Source: JBAZAX01 sp964568625
GTDB taxonomy: Bacteria; Babelota; Babeliae; Babelales; RVW-14
Reading direction: 5' to 3'
DNA: 60,404 nucleotides
NCBI GenBank assembly: GCA_964568625.1
Contig: CAZMQG010000007.1
Location: 1-60,404 of the forward strand
Below, piece after piece: positions 8,055-17,669 of the stretch. Position 1 is the stretch's first letter. Each line of letters opens with the position of its first letter. The translations under genes were made by a program, and so were the position numbers. Below the pieces are notes generated by a model. The model did not search any database and was not told the origin of the DNA. It was given only the letters and a program-made list of their open reading frames with translations.

Positions 8055-10061
8055 TTATATGTTTATTGAAGCCCGTGCCTTTCGTAAATTTTTTGCGGTA
8101 TCAACAGATATTGAGTTTGCAAAAAAGTTTTTTATTGCCGTTAATTTGTCTGATGCAGAATTTAGAGCATTAACGGCTGTAGTTAGTCCAAATTCCGTTA
8201 CAGTAATTGTTGCTCGAGTGGTAATGTCTTGTTTTTGAGTATCGTTTAAAAAAGCTTTATCTTTTGCTTTATCAAGTAATCCATTCCAACCATCTGATAT
8301 TTTAAATAGGCCAATGTTTGCTCGATTATCATAAAAAACTTTTAATTTAGCATATATTAAATCACCTCCATTAGTTCCTTGGAATGATGTATTATCGAAG
8401 GTGCTATTGTTTATGATGTTTAGCATAGAATCTAAACCTGTTGAGTCATAAGTTTTAATAGCATTAAGAGATTCTTGAATAACATTGGTGCTTCCAGAAG
8501 TAACAGTAATTTTCATAGTTGTGGAATTGTTGCCACTAGAGTTAGAAGAAACTAATGTAACACTGTATGTTCCAGATGCTGCGTAAGTGTGAGAAGGATT
8601 TTGTGAGGTAGAAGTGCTTCCATCACCAAAGTCCCAAGCCCAAGAAGTAGGAGAATTGGTACTGGAATCTTTAAAGGTAGCAGTAAGACCTGAAGCTGAA
8701 GAGGTAAAACTTGCGACCGGAGGTGGGGTTGTAACAGTAACTGTAATAGTTTTTGTTGTACTGTTACTGCCTCCGGAATTAGTAGCGGTTAATTTTACAG
8801 TGTAGGAACCCACTGCAGTGTAGGAGTGAGAAGTATTTTGTGAAGTAGAAGAACTACCATCACCAAAATCCCAAGCCCAAGAAGTTGGAGAGTTTGTACC
8901 GGAACCTGTGAATTGTACGCTTAAAGGAGCGGGACCAGAAGTTGGAGTTGCAGTAAAGCTTGCGACTGGTGCAGTAATAACAGTGGTTGATGTTACAGAG
9001 CTGAATGAATAAATATTGAGGTATGTGCCTGCAGTAAGGGCCAAAAATTTATTATCATAATTCCAACCGATATCAGTTCCATCACCAGGCAGGTTAACAG
9101 GATTGCCAAAATTACTTAATCCGGAAGATGTATCAAATTTAAAAGTTTTAACGTAGGGATTTGTTTTTGAACAAATAGCTAAAAATATTCCATCGGAGCT
9201 CCATGCAATTTTTGTTGGGTTTCCGTATGTTGTAGCGATAAAATCTTTTGTAAATGTAGTTGTTGTAGGTGCGGTGCTAATGGAGGAAAATTTGTATATG
9301 GAAATTGTGCCGGAAGAAGAACATGCGGCCAAATATAAATTCATACTTGAAGATGGATTCCATGATGAGGCAGTAAAACTACCGGATATTGTTGATAAAA
9401 GTGACCCTCCAGTATTATATATGTAGAGAGATGTAGCAGTTACAGCAATTGCGGTTGATGATTGATTCCATGATAATGCGGTTACTGTGCTTGACAATTC
9501 TGAGCTGCTTCCGAGTAGTGTTAGTGTTGCGCTGGCATAATTCCCATTAGAGTAAGGAGTTATAGAAATACTATAAATTTTAAGTGTATTGTTATTGTAA
9601 ATAGCTGCCAATTTTGTTCCATCAGGGCTCCATGCTAAAAGATTAATTTGATATGTTAAATTGAAATATTGTGAAAGTTGTCCAGGATAATCTAAAGCTT
9701 GAGAGTTGTTGTCAAAATCATATATTTTAATATGGCCGGAATAAGCACCTGAAGCAAATGCGGCAGCGCCATAAATTCCTTGAGGTTTACATGCTACGCA
9801 TGCATTATACCCGCCTTGCCATCCGTTAATATTAAGCGATGTTCCTGTAAAAAATAATTGATCATATTTGCCTGTTCCCCCAACCAAGATGCGATTAGTT
9901 ATGCCGTCCCATGACAATGAATATAATGGAACGTTATTTCCAGCATAAGAAGTTGGATTGGTGCCATTATAAGAAACTATGGGCGTTGGGGTAATTGAAC
10001 TTAGTTGTTTGCTAAATAATAAAATGATTAAAAAAATGATAAATTTTTTTTCAATACTCAT
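8055..10061 (-). CDS. Exported beta-propeller / double-PKD protein with family C-terminal module
   Basis: 668 residues with a signal peptide (about 1-22, ending QLSS) and an AGGAG ribosome site. Residues about 30-355 form a WD40-like propeller: repeated blades such as INLLAWSPDGTKLAAIY and KIAWSSDGIFLAICS. Two PKD domains follow (about 365-445 and 449-525), each with the WDFGDGSS core. Residues about 530-668 are the C-terminal module shared with neighbours: LIYAKLKVFYDNRANIGL, then LLDKAKDKAFLNDTQKQ and a basic end (LRKARASI). PKD domains usually mediate surface or carbohydrate/protein contacts; no catalytic motif is visible. The propeller region is very similar at DNA level to that of the 11417-13640 gene, indicating recent duplication. 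A conserved element at 10121-10190 precedes it. Confidence 0.85.
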   Translation of the reverse strand: MSIEKKFIIFLIILLFSKQLSSITPTPIVSYNGTNPTSYAGNNVPLYSLSWDGITNRILVGGTGKYDQLFFTGTSLNINGWQGGYNACVACKPQGIYGAAAFASGAYSGHIKIYDFDNNSQALDYPGQLSQYFNLTYQINLLAWSPDGTKLAAIYNNNTLKIYSISITPYSNGNYASATLTLLGSSSELSSTVTALSWNQSSTAIAVTATSLYIYNTGGSLLSTISGSFTASSWNPSSSMNLYLAACSSSGTISIYKFSSISTAPTTTTFTKDFIATTYGNPTKIAWSSDGIFLAICSKTNPYVKTFKFDTSSGLSNFGNPVNLPGDGTDIGWNYDNKFLALTAGTYLNIYSFSSVTSTTVITAPVASFTATPTSGPAPLSVQFTGSGTNSPTSWAWDFGDGSSSTSQNTSHSYTAVGSYTVKLTATNSGGSNSTTKTITVTVTTPPPVASFTSSASGLTATFKDSSTNSPTSWAWDFGDGSTSTSQNPSHTYAASGTYSVTLVSSNSSGNNSTTMKITVTSGSTNVIQESLNAIKTYDSTGLDSMLNIINNSTFDNTSFQGTNGGDLIYAKLKVFYDNRANIGLFKISDGWNGLLDKAKDKAFLNDTQKQDITTRATITVTEFGLTTAVNALNSASDKLTAIKNFFANSISVDTAKNLRKARASINI

Positions 10062-10120
10062 AACGTTACTCCTAATTATATTGTATCTAGCTTCATTGAT
10101 ATTTTACCGATGGCTCTCCT

Positions 10121-10190
10121 TAATTGACATCAGTAATTTAATAAATATCATTTTGAAAACTTAATATCAATCAATTTTTATTATACATTG
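10121..10190 (-). promoter_or_regulatory. Conserved intergenic element, copy 1 (upstream of 8055-10061 gene)
   Basis: About 70 bases nearly identical to 18741-18808 and similar to 11286-11350 and 13686-13750. The shared core on the plus strand includes AAATATCATTTT followed by TTAATATCAATCAATTTT. On the minus strand it holds TTGATT/TTGATA and a GATATT 16 bases further on, a possible promoter directed at the downstream gene. A weak, degenerate hairpin follows at about 10203-10250. Confidence 0.5.
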
Positions 10191-10261
10191 GAATAAGGTG
10201 TTGAAAAAAGAAAGAGGTATATTTTTCAAGTGAGCTTTTTCCATCTATGTTTAATTATGGA

Positions 10262-11251
10262 TTATTTTGTTAATGATGTGCGTTTTGTGCGCAAAATTCT
10301 TGCATTTGTTGCATAACTGTTTATAAATGTTTTTATTGCTGCCAATTTATCAGTTGCAGAATTAAAATTATTAAATGCAGGGGTTAATTCTGTTTCTAAT
10401 CCGATAATAGTAATCCTATCTGCAATGCCTTGTTTTTGGGTACTGGTTAAAAATGACTTATCCCTTGTTATGTCAAGTAATCCATTTACCCCATCTGATA
10501 ATTTGGGTAATCCAATAGTTGTACGATTATCAAAAAAGCCTTTTAGTAATGTATAGATTAAATCACCGCCATTGGCTCCTTGGAAAGAATCATTATTGAA
10601 AATTGAATTAATAACAATTTTAAGTAAGCTTTCCAGGCTTGTTGCATCATAATTTGTAATAGTTTTAATTGCATTTAAAAAGTCTGTTGCGCTTACTGAT
10701 ACGGTAATATCAGTTTTTGCTCCACCTCTTCCTCCGGCATTGGCAGCAAACATTGTGACAGTATAAGTTCCAGGTGCTGAATATGTGTGTGTAGGGTTTT
10801 GTAATGTCGAGGTATTTGAAGTAGATGATGAATCCCCAAAAATCCAAGTCCATGATGTTGGTGATTTTGTGCTGGTGTCTGTGAAGCTCGTCGTAAGACC
10901 TGTTATTGATGCACTAAAATTTGCAACTGGAGGTTCAACAATGGTGATTGTTTGAGTTTTTATAGTTCTTCCGTCAGCATTTACAGCAAAAAGCGTAACA
11001 GTATAATTTCCGGCTGCTGAATAAACATGAGTTGGGTTTTGCTTATCAGATGTATTTGTAGTTGATGATGGATCGCCAAATGACCAAAACCAAGCTGTTG
11101 GCGTGTTAGAACTGCGATCTGTAAAATTAGCATTAAGGCCCGTTATTGAAATTTTAAAGTCTGCAACTGGGGTTGTGCAACTTGCTTGTTTAAAATTAAA
11201 AAAAATAATTAAAAAAAATATAAAATTTTTAATGCAAAATTTATTTCTCAT
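10262..11251 (-). CDS. Exported double-PKD protein with family C-terminal module
   Basis: 329 residues; signal peptide about 1-25 (ends QASC, which could also be a lipobox-like site but is not a strong one). Two PKD domains follow directly (about 27-108 and 110-190), with cores WFWSFGDPSS and WTWIFGDSSS. Residues about 195-329 are the family module: LIYTLLKGFFDNRTTIGL, LLDITRDKSFLTSTQKQG, IIGLETELTPAFNNFNSATDKLAAIKTF and a basic tail (LRTKRTSLTK). It lacks the propeller of its two larger relatives. AGGA ribosome site before the ATG; conserved element copy 2 upstream. Function unknown; a surface adhesion role is only an inference from PKD content. Confidence 0.85.
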   Translation of the reverse strand: MRNKFCIKNFIFFLIIFFNFKQASCTTPVADFKISITGLNANFTDRSSNTPTAWFWSFGDPSSTTNTSDKQNPTHVYSAAGNYTVTLFAVNADGRTIKTQTITIVEPPVANFSASITGLTTSFTDTSTKSPTSWTWIFGDSSSTSNTSTLQNPTHTYSAPGTYTVTMFAANAGGRGGAKTDITVSVSATDFLNAIKTITNYDATSLESLLKIVINSIFNNDSFQGANGGDLIYTLLKGFFDNRTTIGLPKLSDGVNGLLDITRDKSFLTSTQKQGIADRITIIGLETELTPAFNNFNSATDKLAAIKTFINSYATNARILRTKRTSLTK

Positions 11252-11285
11252 TTTGTAATCCTAAATATTAATAAGTTTTATTAAT

Positions 11286-11350
11286 TAAATAAATGAATAC
11301 CATTTTAAAGATCTTAATTTCAATCAATTTATATTTTGTCTTGAAATATA
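11286..11350 (-). promoter_or_regulatory. Conserved intergenic element, copy 2 (upstream of 10262-11251 gene)
   Basis: More diverged copy: AAATGAATACCATTTT followed by CTTAATTTCAATCAATTT and TTGAAATATAA. It sits between the gene's start and the terminator of the gene behind it. Confidence 0.45.
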
Positions 11351-11358
11351 ATACAGCA

Positions 11359-11400
11359 AAAAAGAAGAGGCATGTCTGTGAAAACATGCCTCTTCTTTTT
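11359..11400 (-). terminator. Terminator of the 11417-13640 gene
   Basis: Perfect 17-bp inverted repeat (AAAAAGAAGAGGCATGT and its complement, 8-base loop) 16 bases past the stop codon, with A/T-rich outer ends. Confidence 0.85.
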
Positions 11401-11416
11401 ACTTTTCAAAACTTTA

Positions 11417-13640
11417 TTATTGTAATAAGGCTGCTTTTTGTTTGCGTAAGTCTCTTGTGTTAGTTGCATAAGTGTTTAAAAAGGTATTTATTGCAGCTAA
11501 CTTATCTGTTGAATTATTCAAGGTGGTAAGAGCAGCTGTTAATCCAATTTCCAGACCTATGATTGCAATTCTAGCAGAAATGCCTTGTTTTTGTGAGTCG
11601 TTCAAAAATGGTTTGCTTTGTGCTACATCAAATAAACCGGAAAAGCCATCAGATAATTTAACCAAACCAATATTTGATCGATTGTCATAGAACCATACTA
11701 ATTTGGAGTAAATTAAATCACCGCCATTGGTGCCCTGAAAAGATGCGTCGAAAGAGGTATTATTTATGATATTAAACATTGATTCTAGGCTTACATCGCC
11801 AGATAAAACGTCTAAAGGATTTACAATATTTATGGTCATAGTCGTTTTGGTGCTACTACCGCCAGCGTTTGTGGCGATGAGAGAAACAGAATAATTTCCA
11901 CTTTTTGAATAAGAGTGAGAAGGATTTTGAGATGTAGAAGAACTGCCATCACCAAAATCCCAAGACCAAGAAGTAGGAGAGTTTGTACTGGAATCAGTAA
12001 ATGTAGCAGTAAGGCCTGCAACTGAAGATGAAAAGTTTGCAANNNNNNNNNNNNNNNNNNNNNNNNNNNNNNNNNNNNNNNNNNNNNNNNNNNNNNNNNN
12101 NNNNNNNNNNNNNNNNNNNNNNNNNNNNNNNNNNNNNNNNNNTTTTTGAGTTACTACCACTGGAATTAGAAGCAGTTAGTTTGACAGTGTAAGTACCGGA
12201 AGCAGAATAAGTGTGAGATGGATTTTGCAAAGTAGACGTATTGGAAGAGGATGAAGAATCACCGAAATTCCAAGACCAAGAAGTAGGGGTGTTTGTGCTG
12301 GAATCAGTAAATGTAGCAGTAAGGCCTGCAACTGAAGATGAAAAGTTTGCAACTGGAGTAGATGCAACGGTAACAGTAGATGTTTTTGAGTTACTACCAC
12401 TGGAATTAGAAGCAGTTAGTTTGACAGTGTAAGTACCACCTGTTGCATAAGTGTGAGAAGGGCTTTTTTCAGTAGAAGAACTTCCATCACCGAAATTCCA
12501 AGACCAAGAAGTAGGGGTGTTTGTGCTGGAATCTTTAAAGGTAGCAGTGAGACCTGCAACTGAAGAAGTAAAGTTTGCAACAGGAGGAGCGGTTGTAACA
12601 GAGCTGAATGAATAAATATTGAGGTATGTGTTTGCAGTAACGGCTAAGAATTTATTATCAAAATTCCATCCAATATCAGTTCCATTTCCAGGTAAACTTA
12701 CAGGATTTCCAAAATCATTTAATGAAGATGTCGTAAATTTAAAAGTTTTGACATAAGGAGTTGTTTTTGAACAAACAGCCAAAAATGTTCCATCGGAACT
12801 CCATGAAATTTTTGTTGGATTTCCATATGTAGTAGCTACAAAATCTTTTGTAAATGTAGTTGATGTAGGTGCGGTGGTAATGGAGGTAAATTTGTATATG
12901 GAAATTGTGCCGGAAGAAGAACATGCTGCTAAATATAAATTCATATTTGAAGATGGATTCCACGCAGCAGCTGTAAAAGTTGTGCCACTTATAGATGAAG
13001 TTAAGCTTGCAGTGGTATTATATACATAAATTCCTGATGATGAAGTTGCAACAACCGCAGAAGATGGTTGGTTCCAAGAGAGTGTGGTTGCTGTACCAGG
13101 AATTGTGGCGGTGCCCAATTTTGTATATTGTAAAGTATTCGTTGAAGCAATAGTGATACTGTAAATTATAAGAGTTGAAGTTCCGACTAAAGCAGCTAAT
13201 TTTGTTCCATCTGGACTCCACGCTAACAAATTAACTGTTGCTCCAGCTGACCAAGAATTAGCTTGATAGTTTGTTGTAAAATTATATAGCTTAATATAAC
13301 CGCTAATCGCTCCAGAATAATAACCGGCAGCAGCGTAGGAGTTGCCTGAGCTAATAATAGGGTTATATGCCACGCATGCGTTATATCCTCCTTGCCATCC
13401 GCTTGGGGTCCCAAGTGAAGAGCCTGTGAAGTTCATTACGCAATATCCCCCAATACCACCAATCATAATGTTATTAGATGGTCCCCAGGCTAATGAGTTT
13501 AATGTACTAGTGGGGCCCATGTATCCACTTGATCCTGTAACAGAATTGTAAGAAGCTATTGGTGTTGGTGTAATTGAATTTAGTTGTTTGCAAAATAATA
13601 AAATCACGAAAATAATAATAAAATTTTTTTTAATATTCAT
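11417..13640 (-). CDS. Exported beta-propeller / multi-PKD protein with family module (interrupted by an assembly gap)
   Basis: One gene split in the raw sequence by 100 Ns (12043-12142). Start chosen at the ATG at 13640 (MNIKKNF...), which has an AGGAG site, rather than 12 codons upstream. Signal peptide about 1-25; WD40-like propeller about 30-345; PKD domains at about 350-428 and from 429 up to the gap. After the gap come a further PKD domain and the C-terminal module (LIYSKLVWFYDNRSNIGL, LFDVAQSKPFLNDSQKQG, ending LRKQKAALLQ). The two halves are in different frames if the gap is really 100 bases. A 30-base linker like the one at 12354-12383 would join them in frame and give 717 residues. 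Close DNA similarity to the 8055-10061 gene. Conserved element copy 3 lies upstream. Confidence 0.8.
12043..12142. other. Assembly gap (100 Ns) inside tandem PKD repeats
   Basis: Exactly 100 Ns. The sequence just left of the gap recurs ending at 12353, and the sequence just right of it recurs starting at 12384. The gap therefore sits inside near-identical PKD repeats, and its length is nominal. Confidence 0.95.
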
Positions 13641-13685
13641 ATTACTCCTGCTTACAATATTGATAAAATTACTCAATTTTTTAGC

Positions 13686-13750
13686 TTATTTAATGAATAT
13701 CATTTTTGGTGAATTGATATCAATCAATTTTTATTATGTCTTAGAATATA
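13686..13750 (-). promoter_or_regulatory. Conserved intergenic element, copy 3 (upstream of 11417-13640 gene)
   Basis: Contains TTTAATGAATATCATTTTT, then GATATCAATCAATTTTTATT and a TTAGAATATA end. On the minus strand TTGATA and GATATT are 16 bases apart, ending about 50 bases before the gene's start codon. Confidence 0.5.
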
Positions 13751-13755
13751 GTGTC

Positions 13756-13802
13756 AATAAAATAAAGTGACATACTTGAAAAGTATGTCACTTTATTTTA
13801 TT
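13756..13802 (-). terminator. Terminator of the 13826-17374 gene
   Basis: Very long perfect stem: 22 bp (13756-13777 with 13781-13802) and a 3-base loop GAA, 23 bases past the stop codon, A/T-rich outer arms. Confidence 0.85.
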
Positions 13803-13825
13803 TTTCTTATATGTTATAAACTTTA

Positions 13826-16800
13826 TTATTTTAGTAAAGCTGCACGTTTTGCACGTAAATTTCTTGTATCATTTGCATAGCTGCTTAAAAACGTTTTTAT
13901 TGCGGTTAATTTGTCTGTGGTAGAATTCAAAGTCTTAAATGCCGCTGTCAAGCCTACTTCTAACCCGATGATCGCGATTCTATCAGAAACTCCTTTTTTT
14001 TGGTTATCTGTCAAAAATGTTTTACTTTGAGCTACATCAAGTAACCCAGAAAAACCGTCTGACAATTTAACAAAACCAATATTAGCGCGATTGTCGTAAA
14101 AACCTACTAATTTTGCATAAATTAAATTTCCGCCATTTTCTCCCTGATAGGTTGTGTCAAAAGATGGATTATTTATAACGGCGAACATTGTTTTTTTTGT
14201 TGGCCAGATATCTCCTGCTTCCCCGATATTAGTAATTGTATAATTTGTGCCAATGTTAGTTAGTGCTGTATTTAAATCTGATTTTAATTGGGCTGTATCA
14301 GCGGCGGCAATATTTACATCGATATCAGAATTCATGGTAGTGAAATTTTTGTCTGAAGCAAGGAGCTTGGTTCTATTAGGGGTAGTAAGAGTAGCATACC
14401 AAGTTTTTAAAGCAGTTAATTTAGCTTTGTCAGTTGTAGGTCTTTTAGCGTGTAGATTTGTTAAGGCGGTCCAGAAAGCAGCCTGAACGGAGGCATAATC
14501 TAAAGAAGTATTTGCCTTTAAGTTAGTATCTACACTGGTAACTAATGTTTGAAGCGCTGATAATTGTACATCATAGAGTGTGGATGGTGCAGTGAAAGTT
14601 AGCGTGTCTAACCCTGTGAGTATGCCATTAACTCTTGTTGTTTCGGCATATTGTGCGTAGCTATCATCAGTTTTTATCGAAATGTTTTGATAAAATACTC
14701 TTTGACTATAGCCTCCGAATCCGACATATTTGAGATTTTTTGGAGCGGCATCCGGAATAATTGTTGTTCCAATTACGACATTAGTTCCGGTCCCATAAGT
14801 CAAAGTTGTTCCTGATATTTTAACCCAGTAATCACTTACCCCAGTTGGTATGACATTATCGGTTTCGGCTATTATAGTAGTTTTTGCCTCCCCAATAGCA
14901 TATCGTGCCCATGATTTAGTATTAGTGTTTCCACCAAAAATTACTTGTATGTAGTCAGTAGGGTTTGTACTGCTGGCAAAACGAATATGTATGTCGCTAA
15001 ATGCTTCAGCCTTAAAACGAACTTCTATATAATTTGGAGTTGTTACGGCCCATTTATCCGAATAGGCAGCTGTATTAAATGCTGCATAAGTATTTTCAGT
15101 TACTGTAGAAGGGTCAAAGATGAAGCTTGTTTCGCCTGCTGTAGTTTTTAATGTAGTATAATACGCTATTTCTTTTGCCACCTGTGTTGAATAAGTGGTG
15201 AGATCTGTTTTTTGAGTAGCGCTTAAAAAGTTTTTATCTTTTGCATTTGTTAGCAATTTTTGTATATCAGTTAGTGGAAATGTCCCTCTTTTTTTATAAA
15301 AATAATCAATTTTAGTATAAATTGAGTTAGTAGGAGTTGGATAATCAACTAAATAAGTCAGGTTATTGTATGTAGTATTATCAACCAAGGCTTGTAATTT
15401 CTGTAATAAAGGGGTATCTATTTCTGGTAAAAATTTTATTCCGGTTATTTCGTTTAATGCTTTTGTAAAATTGATTTTATTTGTTGCCTCAGAAAGAGCA
15501 TTATTGACGTTGTTAAGCCAAGTTGTGATGTCAGCTGTTTGTGAGGTTGTTGCTGGTGCTATTGCGCCACTGGATAAGAATTTTTTTCCTGAAGTGGCAG
15601 TCAATAAATCTTTAATAGAGGATAATGTTGCGTCGGTTCGTGCATCATAGAAGCCTTTAATTTTAGTGTAAATCGAATTAGTAGTACTTGGATTGTTAAC
15701 GAAATTTATATTATCGAAGCCTGTGTATTTTACAATTGCCATCAATGTTTTCTGTGTTGGCCAAGCATCAGCAGAAGTTCCGAGATTGGCAGATGTGTAA
15801 GTTGTTCCTATTGCACTTAGGGCATTATTTAAGTCAGGCATTTGCCAGAAGGTGCTTCCATTTGTAATGGTCCAAATGGTTCCATTTATATCTATACCGT
15901 TAATTGCGCCGGATGAGTCAACGGTTAAAGGTTTTGTATTGTTAAGAAGAACAGGTGGGTTTGAAGAAGTCCATTTTGCCGTTGATGGAGTGTCTATTCC
16001 TGAAATATAAAATGTGTTATTGCTACTATTTACACCCCATACATATAATCCGTTTGCTGTTATGGTATTTAGATATCCACCATTTAAAATTTCCCAAGCG
16101 GTTCCAAATGGATTTGTTGTGGTTGCTCCTGTGCGTATTTTTACCGCATACCCACCGGTGGCGTTTGTTGTTGATGCGCTTAACGCGCAAACTATTCCTG
16201 AAGACGTTACTGCAATTTGTTTGAATGTGTCACCTGATGCCAAATTCCATTTTGTTTTATCCCAAAACCAGACGTTGCCAGTAGTAGAGTCAAGTTGCCA
16301 CTTAAATGCAGTTGTTGGACTTGGTGTTGCAGGTATAGGTATATAAGTATAACGACTAATTTTTATATCACTGCCGCCACAGGTTACAAGATATAAATCT
16401 TTAAACCAAGAACAATAAGTATTACCTGTTGCAACCAAAGTGGGGTCGCTGTCATAAGTTAATGTTGCGGTATTTCCGCTGACAGTAACTTTATAGACCT
16501 GAGCATAGCCTGTTGAAGTGGTTACGGCCAAAAACTCACCATCTAAGCTCCATGCTGTGCTGGTTGGTGTTCCGTAAGTAGTTGTATTCAATGTTGCAGA
16601 ACCCAAAGAAGTAAATCCTGTTGTAGATGCGAATGATCCAATTTGAATCACGCCATTAGATTTGCATGCTGCCACTATTGATTTGATTGTATTGTAAGCA
16701 ATACATTGGACAGATGAAACGTTTGTGGTATTTAATGTACCCGTGATAACAGCTGTTGTTCCTGTGTAATTTGATACGATATTCCCATTAGCTACGATTA

Positions 16801-17374
16801 AATCACTGTCATTTCTGAATGCTATTGAAGTAATAGTGGATGGGGTTGTAATTGTTGTTGATAATGTTGCATAGGGTGATGTTGCTGCATTAAAAGTATA
16901 AGTTTTTACAGTAGATCCGTAAGCAACGGCAAATCCAGTTTCCGATGGATTCCATGCTATTGAGGTTATTGTTGCTGAAGGAGATATATCAATCCAGCCG
17001 CCGAGATAACCTGATGTTGTTGAAGCAGTAAATATAAGAATTTTACCATTTACTCCAACTATAAAATAATTTCCTTTTGGGCTCCATGCAATAGATTTAA
17101 TTGGTGTTCCAAAACCACCTAAATTTGAAAAATACACTATCATCGAGGAAGCAGATCCGGTAAAGTTGTCTTTCCATAACTGACATGTATTTGTACCAAA
17201 TACAAAATGTCCTGTTGCGGCAGTAGGGTTATTTGCGACCGATGTGGCTGGCCCTTTGAATTGATTTGTAAAAGAATAATCGCTTACTTTTACTGGGGTT
17301 GTGCTAAGCCCAGCATTTAAGTTATTCCATAAATATGTGATTAAAAATATTCTTAATAAAATTTTAAAGTTCAT
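13826..17374 (-). CDS. Large exported mosaic protein: propeller, tectonin-like, FAMeT-like and family modules
   Basis: Start set at the ATG at 17374 (MNFKILL...), which has an AGGAG site 8 bases upstream, giving 1182 residues; the frame is open 11 codons further. Signal peptide about 1-21. Residues about 30-350: WD40-like propeller blades (IKSIAWSPKGNYFIVGV, TSTAWSLDGEFLAVTT). About 355-520: repeats resembling tectonin propellers (FKQIAVTSSGIVCAL, LYVWGVNSSNN). About 525-645 and 655-735: two diverged copies of the family module (SIYTKIKGFYDARTD; SIYTKIDYFYKKRG). About 748-905: a region resembling the farnesoic-acid O-methyltransferase (FAMeT) domain (YIEVRFKAEAFSDIHIRF, VIFGGNTNTKSWARY). About 1035-1182: a third module copy closest to those of the neighbours (LRAKRAALLK end). 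No enzyme motif is evident. Binding of glycans or host proteins is an inference. Confidence 0.8.
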   Translation of the reverse strand: MNFKILLRIFLITYLWNNLNAGLSTTPVKVSDYSFTNQFKGPATSVANNPTAATGHFVFGTNTCQLWKDNFTGSASSMIVYFSNLGGFGTPIKSIAWSPKGNYFIVGVNGKILIFTASTTSGYLGGWIDISPSATITSIAWNPSETGFAVAYGSTVKTYTFNAATSPYATLSTTITTPSTITSIAFRNDSDLIVANGNIVSNYTGTTAVITGTLNTTNVSSVQCIAYNTIKSIVAACKSNGVIQIGSFASTTGFTSLGSATLNTTTYGTPTSTAWSLDGEFLAVTTSTGYAQVYKVTVSGNTATLTYDSDPTLVATGNTYCSWFKDLYLVTCGGSDIKISRYTYIPIPATPSPTTAFKWQLDSTTGNVWFWDKTKWNLASGDTFKQIAVTSSGIVCALSASTTNATGGYAVKIRTGATTTNPFGTAWEILNGGYLNTITANGLYVWGVNSSNNTFYISGIDTPSTAKWTSSNPPVLLNNTKPLTVDSSGAINGIDINGTIWTITNGSTFWQMPDLNNALSAIGTTYTSANLGTSADAWPTQKTLMAIVKYTGFDNINFVNNPSTTNSIYTKIKGFYDARTDATLSSIKDLLTATSGKKFLSSGAIAPATTSQTADITTWLNNVNNALSEATNKINFTKALNEITGIKFLPEIDTPLLQKLQALVDNTTYNNLTYLVDYPTPTNSIYTKIDYFYKKRGTFPLTDIQKLLTNAKDKNFLSATQKTDLTTYSTQVAKEIAYYTTLKTTAGETSFIFDPSTVTENTYAAFNTAAYSDKWAVTTPNYIEVRFKAEAFSDIHIRFASSTNPTDYIQVIFGGNTNTKSWARYAIGEAKTTIIAETDNVIPTGVSDYWVKISGTTLTYGTGTNVVIGTTIIPDAAPKNLKYVGFGGYSQRVFYQNISIKTDDSYAQYAETTRVNGILTGLDTLTFTAPSTLYDVQLSALQTLVTSVDTNLKANTSLDYASVQAAFWTALTNLHAKRPTTDKAKLTALKTWYATLTTPNRTKLLASDKNFTTMNSDIDVNIAAADTAQLKSDLNTALTNIGTNYTITNIGEAGDIWPTKKTMFAVINNPSFDTTYQGENGGNLIYAKLVGFYDNRANIGFVKLSDGFSGLLDVAQSKTFLTDNQKKGVSDRIAIIGLEVGLTAAFKTLNSTTDKLTAIKTFLSSYANDTRNLRAKRAALLK

Positions 17375-17570
17375 TACCGATACTCCTTTTTTATTATTAG
17401 ATAGCATTGTTTTATTTAAAACACGCTAAATTAATCTATAACTATAATTTTGAAAGATATTTACTTTGCGCTCCTTTCGGTTCGTATATATTTTGCAAGA
17501 AATTTTTGCCAAAATATTAGCATTAATATTTATTGATTATCCGTTTTATAAAACCCTGTTATTTTTTAAG

Positions 17571-17599
17571 TATGGGCGCAATTATGATTTACGCCCATA
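17571..17599 (-). terminator. Weak hairpin after the RHH gene
   Basis: 8-bp perfect stem TATGGGCG / CGCCCATA with a 13-base loop, 71 bases past the minus-strand RHH gene, followed on that strand by an A-rich rather than U-rich stretch. The rest of 17375-17669 shows no gene. Confidence 0.4.
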
Positions 17600-17669
17600 T
17601 GAAATTATTATAATTTTTTTTGTTGCTTATATTTGAATTTTGAATAAATTCGGCTAATACTGTCCAATA

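Noticed and set aside
11994..12160. Two separate PKD genes overlapping the first N run
   Set aside because: Both are halves of one gene; the frame change disappears with a 30-base linker instead of 100 Ns.
14247..16346. Plus-strand frames opposite the large mosaic gene
   Set aside because: They lack ribosome sites and recognisable domains and lie wholly within a well-supported minus-strand gene.
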